DNA from: Leucaena leucocephala
Lineage: Eukaryota > Streptophyta > Magnoliopsida > Fabales > Fabaceae
Assembly (NCBI GenBank): GCA_037074615.1
Contig: CM073518.1
Coordinates: 11,298,501 to 11,362,500 of the forward strand
DNA: 64,000 nt
Direction of reading: 5' to 3'
The notes under the pieces are model-generated. The model worked only from the letters and a program-made list of their open reading frames with translations. It was not told the DNA's origin and searched no databases. Made by a program: the position numbers and the translations under genes. Each line of letters opens with the position of its first letter. Position 1 is the first letter of the stretch. Shown piece after piece: positions 53,747-64,000 of the stretch.

Positions 53747-56700
53747 TGTAACATCCCTAATTTCTGTACTAAGTTGTATGTACAGATTGAATAAAATATA
53801 TGAGATGTTTGGGAAAAGATGTGGTCATATTTATGTAAAGAAAAGGATTAATTGGAAGAGGAAGAAAGTCTAAGAGCCAAAGTGCAAAATTACGAAAATG
53901 CCACTGTGATGCCCTAAGAAACCAGAAGTAAATGGAGGGCATTTTGGTCATTTCACACAATGGATAGATATCAGAGGAAATTTGATAGTAAATTATTATA
54001 ATTAATATGAGAATTTATGGAGTTGACAGAAGTCAAAAAGGAGTCCTGTAGAATTAATTATGGAATTTACGGTGAAAAATGACACCGATAAAGGGTTAAA
54101 GGAAACATATGTAATTTTTAACAGGACTTCTGTGTCTCAGAAAATTATGAAACTTTGTAGAGAATTCATTTTATATTAGAATGAATTTCTAAAAATGTTA
54201 GAACAATGAAAAGAGGTGATTAGCATTTATGCTAAGATCAGGGTAATTTACGGATACCGGTAGAAGGAAATTACATTAGGATTTGGGCCAATTAGCTATT
54301 GGACCTAAAAGAGGTCCAACATGTCATCCTAGGCTAGCTCAATAAGGCCCAAAAGTTATCTTGGAGCCCAAGTCCAAATAATAAATAATTTATGGATTTT
54401 TGAAAAGAAAGAAAAAGAGAATAAAGTAAGAATTAGGTGTTGCACATGGTGGGACACACAAGGACACAAGAATGGCACCCAAAAAGAGGAAGGATTAGGT
54501 ATACCAAGGGAGGCCATGCTAGTGATGTCATGGTGGTAAGGTCTTGAGTGAAAAGTGAAAAGACATTCCAAGATTAAACCTTTAACCATTAGATCAAATA
54601 GTTTCCAAAATGATCTTAACCTTCAAATGGCACATGACTTTTGCTATAAATACCCCCCCTTTCCATTCATTCTTCACACCCAAGAGCTCCTTTAGAGAGA
54701 GAAGTGAGTTCTAGAGAAAGAAAGTGGAAGAAAGCAAGGAAGAAGCAAGGAAGAAGCAAGGGTCTTGAAAGAGCAAGTAAGGTGAGTTGATGCTCTTCAC
54801 TTTACCATTTCGGTTTGCACTGTTCATGATAGAAGAAAATGGAATTTCAATGATTTAATGCTTCCATTGAGTTTATATGTGAAGGGAATTGAAAGACACG
54901 CAGCGGAAATTAACTTTAAAAATTTTTCCATTCCCAGCCAGGATCTACCGAATGTGTTTAAGTCAAGGAGAAAGAAGTGTTACCTTCGGTTTCAAGCTTT
55001 GGTCGCGACCTCAGTGCCCACTAGTCGCGACTCTTCGCCTCTGGAACCTTTTAGTCGCGACCTCCTCTGCTTCTCGTCGCGACCTGACATCTCTGGAGTT
55101 TGTAGTCGCGACCTCGTCAGCTTCAAGTTGCGACCTGCCTCTTCTTTTTGGATTTCTGACGTTCAGATGCCCGTATGGTCGCGACCTCAGCGTGTTCTGG
55201 TCGCGACCTGTCTTCGTGTCTGGTTCGATCACAAGAAGTCGACAGCTCAGATCGGCTTCCTCTACCGGTATCCACACGAACAGCGTTCCAATCCCGAATG
55301 ACGTGCTAGCGCCTCTTGTCCCTCTAGGGCTTTCTAGAGATTCCGTCCTCACCGTCTCTATCTCGGCAGTTTCTTATGTGCAAACCTTTTGCACTCTCCC
55401 TGCCCCCTCTTCTCACGTCTGAATGTGTGTGTAGAGATGTGTAGAACCCTAGCCCCTAATGTCAAATATATAGGAAGCTATCGGGCTTCTAATAGGGCCG
55501 GGCTTCAGAATTAATCTTATATTAATTCTAAAATTAATACAATATCATATATTGCATAATTTAATAAGAAACTAATTAAATAAATATGGTTTATATTAAA
55601 TCTGTCCCACAGATTTAATTCACCTATTTATTTAATTTAAAATAAAGATAAGACGGAATTATATTTGATTTATTCTCATAAATCAAATTTGAGATATCTT
55701 ATCAATTTGAATTTCAAATTCAAATAGATCATATCCATTTAAATTCAAATTCAAAAATGATAGAGATTTAATTTATCCTTATAAATTAAATCTTACAAAT
55801 ATCTCTTATATTATATATATAATATATATATAAACTAATTTATATATATATAAAATATATATCCACCCTAGATTATTCATTGAATCTAGACATCTCTTAG
55901 ATTCAATGAATCTGAACATCATAGCTCGCATTGGGCTATTTTGTGTGCGACCCTGTAGGCCCATATGAAGTTGGCAGTGGGCCCGTTACTATACTGATCC
56001 ACAAGTCGTAAGCGGTCTCTAGCAAGGCATTACGACTACCCAAAACATATGAGGATCGTTAAACGATGTAACCTTTCATACAACCATATCACGTCCCTTT
56101 TGTCACACGATATTTCGGTCAAGGATGAGGCATGGTGAACGTCATCCTCCTGTTCCTGACCGTTACTTTCTCGATCCCTGAGTAGTCCGAATATAGAAAT
56201 GGAACTACCCTTCTATTCCAGTATGGCCATACATTTCTCAGACTCACTCATCGAGGGGCCCAGTAATATCTCTCTACAAATGTGAGGGACAAATTCCATC
56301 TTGACCATTCACATTCCCCGCATGAAAAACCACTAAGCCCGAGCATAGCCTTTATGATCACTCGGTCAAAAGTGACTTTTGACTAGGTCAAAACTGAGCG
56401 TTTGTCATGTAGGAATCCATGATGATCTCAGGTCAAAGGGCATAGTGACATGGCTTGTATATGAGAGAAGCTTATGACTTGACCCATGCAGCTCTCTCAT
56501 TGCGGGTCGGTCCAACACCCTGTACTCTTACATGTGCTTATGACTTTGATTTATATCTCTATATATCTTCAAAGTCATATTGGTCTTATTTCATATCTGC
56601 TCCCACATAGATGACCGACCAGGGACATTTAGGATAAGATCATGAGTTATCCAAGGATGGTCATCACAGTAAACATGCAAATAATGTGATAACCTGATAC

Positions 56701-57307
56701 AATGATTGGCCCCTAGGGCACAATTTCCAACAATATGATTATTTTGTGTAGGATTGGAAAGGTTTTAAACCTTGGAAACCATTGGAATTAAAGGTTATAA
56801 TGTTGAAAATTCCTCACGGGTACTGTTCACTCGCCTGAACAGTGATTTGAATTTCATAATTTTGATGCTTCCAATGGTCTTAAAATGAGATTTTGTGTGG
56901 GGGTAAAGTGGAGGAACAAGTATGGGAAGCATTGGAACCAAAATGGGAATTTTTGGAAAAAGGGAGCTTATTGAAACTAGACTTGGATTTTGTTTGGAAT
57001 GGAGTTATAATTTGGTAATTATCTTGTAATGCCTAGGTTTTGACATTTGTGGCAAGGAAAGACCCTTACAAGAAGGAAAGGAACAAGGATCTACAAGAGG
57101 TAGCAAGAATATCTAACTATAAACTTATGTGCTTTGATTGTTTTGCTTACTTGTTATGCATGAAGGTTTGGTTGAGCATGGAATGTTGTGTGATGATGAT
57201 GATGATGTGATACGAGTATGTGATACTCCTTGCAATATATGTCATGACAATATGCATATTAGAATTGCTTATGTATAAGCATGAATTAGCTCCCATTGCA
57301 TGATAAC
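53747..57307 (+). repeat. LTR G (TGTAACATCC family), interrupted and unfinished
   Basis: Two pieces are visible: 53747-54879 and 56733-57307, split by the minus-strand copia LTR. It starts TGTAACATCCCTAATTTC and corresponds collinearly to H reversed, then is cut by copia E. The likely left target copy is attgt (53742-53746). The TATA box is at 54645-54652. Whether G is a solo LTR or the 5' LTR of a full element cannot be told from this window. Confidence 0.88.
54880..56732 (-). mobile_element. Solo copia LTR (1853 bp), minus strand, in LTR G
   Basis: It is flanked by atatg at 54875-54879 and 56733-56737. On the minus strand it starts TGTTGGAAATTGTGCCC and ends CAATTCCCTTCA, as in E. The GTCGCGAC minisatellite lies at about 55000-55210 with eight boxes (four 51-bp units). 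There is no internal region. Short ORFs on the plus strand here (54858-55422) come from the minisatellite. Confidence 0.93.
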
Positions 57308-59204
57308 TGTTGGAGATTGTGCCCTAGGAGCCAATCATTATCTTATGAACATTGTTGATTTATGAATTTCTTAATAATGTTATCATATTATTTGCATGTT
57401 TACTATGATGACAATCCTTGGATAACTCGTGATCTTATCCTAAATGTCCCTGGTCGGTCATCTATGTGGGAGCAGAGATGAAATAAGACCAGTATGACTT
57501 TGAAGATATATAGAGATATAAATCAAAGTCATAAGCACATGTAAGAGTACAGGGTGTTGGACCGACCCGCTATGAGAGAGCTGCATGGGTTAAGTCATAA
57601 GTTTCTCTCATATACAAGCCATGTCACTATGCCCTTTGACCTGAGATCATCATGGATTCCTACATGACAAACGCTCAGCTTTGACCTAGTCAAAAGTCAC
57701 TTTTGACCGAGTGATCATAAAGGCTATGCTCGGGCTTAGTGGTTTTCATGCGGAGGAATGTGAATGGTCAAGATGGAATTTGTCCCTCACATTCGTAGAG
57801 AGATATTACTGGGCCCCTCGATGAGTGAGTCTGAGAAATGTATGGCCATACTGGAATGGAAGGGTAGTTCCATTTCTATATTCAGACTACTCAGGGATCG
57901 AGAAAGTAACGGTCAGGAACAGGAGGATGACGTTCACCATGCCTCATCCTTGACCGAAATATCGTGTGACAAAAGGGACGTGATATGGTTGTATGAAAGG
58001 TTACATCGTTTATCGATCCTCATATGTTTTGGGTAGTCGTAATGCCTTGCTAGAGACCGCTTACGACTTGTGGGTCAGTATAGTAACTGGGCCACTGCCA
58101 ACTTCATATGGGCCTACAGGGTCGCACACAAAACAGCCCAATGCGAGCTATGATGTCCAGATTCATTGAATCTAAGAGATGTCTAAATTCAATGAATAAT
58201 CTAGGGTGGATATATATTTTATACATATATATAAAAATTAGTTTATATATATATTATATAAATAATATAAGAGATATTTGTAAGATTTAATTTATAAGGA
58301 TAAATTAAATCTCTATCATTTTTGAATTTAAATTTAAATGGATATGGTCTATTTGAATTTGAAATTCAAATTGATAAGATATCTCAAATTTGATTTATGA
58401 GAATAAATCAAATATAATTCTGTCTTATCTTTATTTTAAATTAAATAAATAGGTGAATTAAATCTGTGGGACGGATTTAATATAAACCATATTTATTTAA
58501 TCAGTTTCTTATTAAATTATGCAATATATGATATTGTATTAATTCAGAATTAATATAAGATTAATTCTGAAGCCTGGCCCTATTAGAAGCCCGATAGCTT
58601 CCTATATATTTGACATTAGGAGCTAGGGTTCCACACACAAGATAGATCTATACACACACATTCAGACGTGAGAAGAGTGGGCAGGGAGAGTGCAAAAGGT
58701 TTGCACATAAGAAACTGCCGAGATAGAGACGGTGAGGACGGAATCTCTAGAAAGCCTTAGAGGGACAAGAGGCGCTAGCACGTCGTTCGCGATTGGAACG
58801 CTGTTCGTGTGGATACCGGTAGAGGAAGCCGATCTGAGCTGTCGACTTCTACGATACGACCAGACACGAAGCAAGGTCGCGACCAGAACACCCTGAGGTC
58901 GCGACCATACGGGCATCTGAACGCCAGAAATCCGAAAAGAGGAGACAGGTCGCGACGTGAAGATGAATACGTCGCGACTACAAACTCCAGAGACGTCCGG
59001 TCGCGACTAGAGTCAGAAGAGGTCGCGACTAAAAGGTTCCAGAGGCGAAGAGTCGCGACTAGTGGACACTGAGGTCGCGACCAAAGCTCGAGTACCGAAG
59101 GTAACACTTCTTTCTCCTTGACTTAAACACATTCGGTAGATCCTGGCTGGGAATGGAAAAATTTTTAAAGTTAATTTCCGCTGCGTGTCTTCCAATTCCC
59201 TTCA
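57308..59204 (+). repeat. 5' LTR of copia E (1897 bp)
   Basis: It starts TGTTGGAGATTGTGCCC and ends CAATTCCCTTCA. A TATA-like CCTATATATTTG is near 58601. The leader has the GTCGCGAC minisatellite with four units against six in A. Confidence 0.93.
58875..59082 (+). repeat. 51-bp GGTCGCGAC minisatellite in the E LTR leader
   Basis: Boxes start at 58875, 58897, 58948, 58970, 58999, 59021, 59051 and 59073. Intervals are 22, 51, 22, 29, 22, 30 and 22 bases. The structure is that of A with fewer units. The one 30-base interval comes from an extra G near 59037. Confidence 0.9.
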
Positions 59205-59205
59205 G

Positions 59206-59218
59206 TGGTATCAGAGCC
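59206..59218 (+). other. Primer binding site of copia E
   Basis: TGGTATCAGAGCC follows the LTR terminal CA after one base. Confidence 0.92.
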
Positions 59219-59420
59219 ATGCCGTTTTGTGTTTAAGTTAGGTTTGATTGTTGATACATGTGATGTATGTTAGACTTCTTAGCTGATTATATGATAACAT
59301 GCGAGATATGTATGACATATATGGAATCTGTTTATGTATGACATATACGGAATCTAAAAGGAAACTGAAATCGGTGGTGTATGTTAATTGATTTGATCAA
59401 TTAATATTGATGGGGTCTAA

Positions 59421-59516
59421 AGGAAATAGAATTAAGATTCTTGATTATTTATGAAAAAAAAAAAAAAAATTTCCTTGGGGCGCTGCCCCACACCCCGCCC
59501 GCTAACCGGCTAGCGG
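59421..59516 (+). other. Leader segment with A-tract and GC hairpins, only in E
   Basis: Compared with A (13290-13312) the E leader has about 95 additional bases: an A-run of about sixteen, then GC-rich sequence with two self-complementary blocks (GGGGCGCTGCCCC and CCCGCTA-accggc-TAGCGGG). It could be an insertion in E or a deletion in A. No target duplication is obvious. Confidence 0.7.
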
Positions 59517-59845
59517 GACCGCCGTGGCTATTTAATCGTAGCGCAACATAATCGTAATATGTATTGACTTTCCTGATATATGAATGTTTTGAAACATTTA
59601 TTGCCCTTCAAATAGTATGAATTTTGATTCTTGAATGTTTGGGTATGGTGAACAATATGGCTCTAGATTACAAGTGTTGTAATTTTTCTAAATACGGCCT
59701 GCGTGTCGTGCCTTCCTCTAATGACTCTCGTTGTACATTCTCTTCTCATCTCACTCCCCTCGAATGTTAAAACGAGGTTTCCTTATGTACTTTTCCTATT
59801 CTAATTAGAGAGCTCCTCTCATTGGCTTGAGGGGACTTAGGATAG

Positions 59846-60411
59846 GTGAGCCATATTGTATCACATTTAAGATTATGCATCTTTTGATTAGATCACTGCA
59901 TGTATGTTTTATATGCATAATACTTGTATGAGATACAACCACGATACATGCATCTTATAAACCAGATAATTAATTAAACCCTCTAAAAGAAATCTTAAGT
60001 CATATGCCGTCAATTAATGAACACTTGTCAAAACCTCGATCGCTCATTTGTAGGTCCACCAAAGTGGGTGCATTTGAGTTATCTTGGGGAGATAAGCAAG
60101 AGTAATGGTGCTACTCTTATGTTTGTTATTGTTTGACTTAATTGAGATTATCAAAACGGTTTTGGGTCTCAAGGCATTAGATGGGATTAAAACATGCCGG
60201 ATCATATGATGATGGAATCCCATAAACATCTAAGAGTTACATGTGATGTAATTGGTAAAGTTGTTACCTACCTAAATAACTTAAAGTTGAGCGTCCTGCC
60301 AAAGCGGACTCAAGTTTAAGCCAAATATGGATCTTAGCCCACTAATTATTACATTGAGGGTTGTTTTATTCAGTGGGAGATTGCTAATTAAATTGCATAT
60401 TTTAATTGTAG
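59846..60411 (+). other. Predicted 5' UTR intron of copia E
   Basis: It has the same donor (GATAG|GTGAGCC) and acceptor (TTTTAATTGTAG) as B, at equivalent positions, with the gag ATG at 60416. Predicted from consensus and conservation only. Confidence 0.42.
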
Positions 60412-60415
60412 AATC

Positions 60416-63400
60416 ATGACGACTAGTAATACTGCTACATTATCGTTGTGATCTGTCCTTGAGAAGGACAAACTCAATGGGACAAACTTTCTTGACTGGT
60501 TCAGGAACTTGAGAATTATTCTCAAGAAGGAAAGAAAGGTATATGTCCTAGATCAACCCATTCCTGAGGAGCCAGCAGCCAATGCTCCTAGAGCTCAGAG
60601 AGATTCTTATGCGAAGCATAAGGAAGACTCTGTTGATGTGGGATGCTTGATGCTTGCCACTATGGTTCCGGAGCTTCAAAGAGATCTGGAACACATGGAG
60701 GCTTATGAGATAATTGTGCATCTTAAGGAAATGTTCCAGCAACAGGCAAGGCAAGAGAGGTATGAGACCACTAAGGCCTTACATTCCTGCAGGATGGCTG
60801 AAGGTGCATCAGTGAGTACTCATGTCTTAAAGATGAAAGGGTACATAGATCACCTTGAGAGGCTTGGATTTCCCATAAGTCAGGAGTTAGCTACAGATTT
60901 GATCTTGAACTCACTCCCGAAAAGTTATGACCAGTTTGTCATGAATTACAACATGAACAACATGGAGAAATCTATTTCTGAACTGCATGGGATGCTTAAA
61001 ACTGCTGAGCCGACTGTTAAGAAGAAGCCCAGTACTGTTTTGATGGTTCACAAAGGAAAGGGTATGAAAAAGAAAGGCAAGGGCAAGGGGAAGGGTCATG
61101 GCTCATCTGGTAAGACCAAAGAGTCAGGCAAGCCCGAAACCAAGCCTGCACCAAAGAAGGCAAAGCCTCCAAAGGAAGGAGTTTGCTTCTTCTGCAATGA
61201 ACCGGGTCATTGGAAGAGGAATTGCAAACTCTACCTTGAAGATCTGAGAAAGAACAAGAAGGATAGAGGGGCTATCGCTTCAGGTATTTATGTTATAGAC
61301 ATTCATCTCTCTACTTCCACTACATAGGTATTAGATACTGCATGTGGTTCTCACATTTGTACAAATGTGCAGGGCCTAAAGGACAGTAGAAAGCTGAAGA
61401 AGGGCGAAGTTGACCTACGAGTTGGAAATAGAGCAAAGGTTGCTGCTCTAGCTGTAGGCACTTATGAATTAGTTCTGCCCACTGGGCTTTTGTTAGTCTT
61501 GAACAATTGCTATTATGTTCCTGCTTTGAGTAGTAACATTGTTTCTCTTTCTTATTTGGATAAGGAAGGTTACACTTCCATTTCTGGGAATGGTAAATGT
61601 TCTATTTATCGTAATGATATTTTCTATGCTCATGGTGATTTGCATGTTGATCATTACATATTAAACTTGGAACAACCCAATCATGGAAATATCTATAACA
61701 TAACCGCCAAAAGGGTCAAACCAAATGATTTGAATCCGACATACCTCTGGCACTATCGTCTGGGCCATATAAATGAGAAACGCATTTCTAAACTCCATTA
61801 AGATGGATTTCTCAACTCATTTGATTTTGAATCATATGATACTTGCGAATCTTGTTTGTTAGGAAAGATGACAAAGTCGCCTTTCACTGGGCACAGTGAG
61901 AGGGCCACTGATTTGTTGGGCCTCATACATACAGATGTGTGTGGACCGATGAATACAAATGCCAGAAGAGGTTATTCGTACTTCATTACATTCATAGATG
62001 ATTTCAGTAGATATGGCTACGTCTATCTAATGAAACATAAATCCGAATCTTTTGAAATGTTCAAGATATTTCAAAATGAAGTACAAAACCAGCTTGGTAA
62101 AACAATTAAAGCCCTTCGATCTGATCGAGGTGGTGAATATTTGAGCCAAGAGTTTATCGATCATCTTAGGAATTGTGGAATAGTCTCACAATTGACTCCT
62201 CCAGGAACACCACAATGGAATGGGGTTTCTGAACGGAGGAATCGAACACTATTGGATATGGTTCGATCCATGATGAGTCGAACAGATCTTCCACCATCCT
62301 TTTGGGGCCACGCCCTAGAGACAGCTGCGTTCACACTGAATCGTGTTCCATCTAAGGCAGTTGAAAAGACTCCGTATGAGATATGGACTGGGAGGAAACC
62401 TAGTTTGTCTTTTCTCAAGATTTGGGGATGTGAGGTCTATGTTAAGCAACAAGCCTCAGATAAGTTAGCGCCCAAATCTTCAAAGTACCTTTTTGTGGGA
62501 TATCCTAAGGAAACCAAGGGATATTATGTCTACAACCCCACTGATAACAAAGTGTTTGTTGTCAGAAATGGTATCTTTCTAGAACGAGAATTTATCTCTA
62601 AAAGAACCACTAGGAGCAAGGTACACCTCCAAGAAGTTCGAGAGCCACAAGACGCCACAGACCTAGAGATGGAAAGTAGAGAAGACTCACAAGAAGTTGT
62701 TGAGACTCCTCAAGTCACGCAAGGCCCAAGGCGATCTAATAGGGCACGACTTCAGCCTCAGAGATATGGATTTCTGATTTCTGATAGTTGTGATGTGTTG
62801 CTCATTAAGCATAATGAGCCCACTACCTATCAAGAAGCTATAGTGGGACCAAACTCTGAGAAATGGCTTAATGCCATGAAGTATGAGATGCAATCCATGT
62901 ACGACAATAAGGTATGGACCTTAGTCGACCCGCCTGAAGGTGTAAAAACCGTCGGGTGCAAGTGGGTTTTAAAGAGAAAACCGACATGGATGGCAATGTA
63001 AATGTCTTCAAGGCACGACTGGTTGCAAAAGGATTTACTCAAACTCATGGTGTGGACTATGATGAGACCTTTTCCCCAGTTGCAATGGCCAAATCAATCA
63101 GAATTCTCCTTGCCATTGCAGCATATTATGACTATGAAATATGGCAGATGGACGTCAAGACAGCCTTTCTTAATGGAAAGCTCCTTGAGGATGTGTACAT
63201 GACACAACCTGAAGGTTTTGTGCGTTCTGAGGACTCTGGTAAGGTGTGCAAGCTTCAAAGGTCCATTTATGGACTGAAGCAAGCATCTCGGAGTTGGAAT
63301 CATCGTTTTGATGAAGTAGTCAAAGAGTTTGGATTTCTTCAAAACATTGATGAACCTTGTGTGTACAAGAAGGTTAGTGGGAGCACAGTTGCATTTTTGG

Positions 63401-64000
63401 TACTCTATGTCGATGACATCCTACTCATTGGGAATGACATTCCTACCTTGCAGATTGTCAAGTCTTGGTTAGGAAAATCTTTCTCGATGAAAGACTTGGG
63501 TGAAGCCACCTACATCCTAGGAATTAGGATCTATAGAGATAGATCTAAAAGGCTTCTAGGACTGAGTCAGAGCACATATATAGACAAGATACTGCATAGG
63601 TTCAGTATGCAGGAATCAAAAAGGGGTTTCATACACATGTCTCATGGTATTCACCTCAGCAAGGATTTGTGTCCTAGTACACCAGATCAGCGAGGTCGCA
63701 TGAGTAAGATTCCATATGCCTCGGCCATAGGATCTATCATGTACGCCATGTTATGTACTCGACCGGATGTCTCGTTTGCCTTAAGTATGACTAGCAGATA
63801 TCAACAGGACCCTGGTGAGGGCCATTGGACTGCTGTCAAGAATATCCTTAAGTACTTAAGAAGGACTAAGGACTTATTCTTGGTCTATGGTGGATTGGAT
63901 GATGAGCTCTCTGTAACTGGTTACACAGATGCAAGTTTCCAAACTGACCAGGATGACCAGAAATCGCAATCTGGATACATATTTCTCCTAAATAATGGAG
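60416..64000 (+). pseudogene. gag-pol: Copia E gag-pol, defective and cut by the window end
   Basis: It is collinear with B Gag-Pol. Defects: codon 12 Arg (CGA) to TGA at 60449, Trp304 (protease, before LDTACGS) to TAG at 61325, Gln462 to TAA at 61799, and a one-base deletion at about 62970, after which the frame stays open to the window edge. Gag, the CCHC knuckle, integrase with its catalytic residues, reverse transcriptase (YVDDIL near 63407) and the start of RNase H are all recognisable. The three stops are all C-to-T or G-to-A changes. E cannot make a full polyprotein but may still be mobilised by an intact relative such as B. Confidence 0.94.

Larger units (their letters stand above)
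57308..64000 (+). mobile_element. Copia element E, defective, continues past the window
   Basis: It has a 5' LTR 57308-59204, primer site, leader, and a gag-pol with three stops and one frameshift. The left target copy is ataac (57303-57307). The 3' end is outside. It is the same LTR subfamily as A and the solo LTR at 54880, with a polyprotein very close to that of B. Confidence 0.93.

Noticed and set aside
59453..59469. Poly(A) tail of a LINE or SINE in the E leader
   Set aside because: No upstream element body and no target duplication were seen, and the GC-rich part follows the A-run on the wrong side.

Overview
This window is plant nuclear repeat DNA, most likely intergenic heterochromatin of an angiosperm. 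It holds no host gene that I can see. Every base I could place belongs to LTR retrotransposons or their non-autonomous relatives, inserted into one another. The evidence for a plant is: Ty1/copia and Ty3/gypsy chromovirus polyproteins, tRNA-Met-type primer binding sites (TGGTATCAGAGC), a TRIM family, and a hAT-type MITE with 8-bp target duplications. The species cannot be named from the sequence.

Layout. Bases 1-2061 are part of an old gypsy-type LTR (X). Copia element A (5' LTR 2062-4042) sits in X. A is cut into pieces by four insertions: intact copia B (4134-13172), a solo LTR (13640-16379), a TRIM complex (18317-39790) and decayed gypsy F (from 40311). The TRIM complex is itself split by an essentially intact chromovirus C (19124-38901). 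The 5' LTR of C is split by D, a minus-strand non-autonomous gypsy-like element (21185-29715). F is broken by a minus-strand solo LTR H (46144-49038), a hAT-type MITE (51941-52506) and LTR G (from 53747). G contains a minus-strand solo copia LTR (54880-56732) and a defective copia element E (57308 to the window end). Most joins are closed by 5-bp target duplications read directly from the sequence: ataat (B), tgagc (solo LTR), agaaa (TRIM complex), cggct (C), ttcat (D), caatg (H) and atatg (copia solo LTR). The MITE has an 8-bp duplication, ctaccgga. The right ends of X, A, F, G and E lie beyond the window. Nesting is at least five levels deep (X>A>TRIM>C>D and X>A>F>G>E).

Coding content. B has one uninterrupted 1327-residue Gag-Pol and two 2001-bp LTRs with no difference seen, so it is the best candidate for a recently active element. 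C has an intact gag-pol ending in a chromodomain, preceded by an extra ORF of unknown function. A plausible 128-bp intron would join that ORF in frame to gag-pol, and F keeps the same arrangement in decayed form. A, E and F carry stop codons, frameshifts or insertions. D carries only gag remnants plus minisatellites.

The most unusual items are: the extra ORF and predicted in-frame intron of C and F; a TRIM complex whose two outer ends are both U5 ends, with a scarred head-to-head U3 junction inside; a U6-like spacing of USE and TATA motifs in the TRIM LTR; and a 51-bp minisatellite of paired GTCGCGAC boxes in the copia LTR leader, with a diverged relative inside the unrelated element D.
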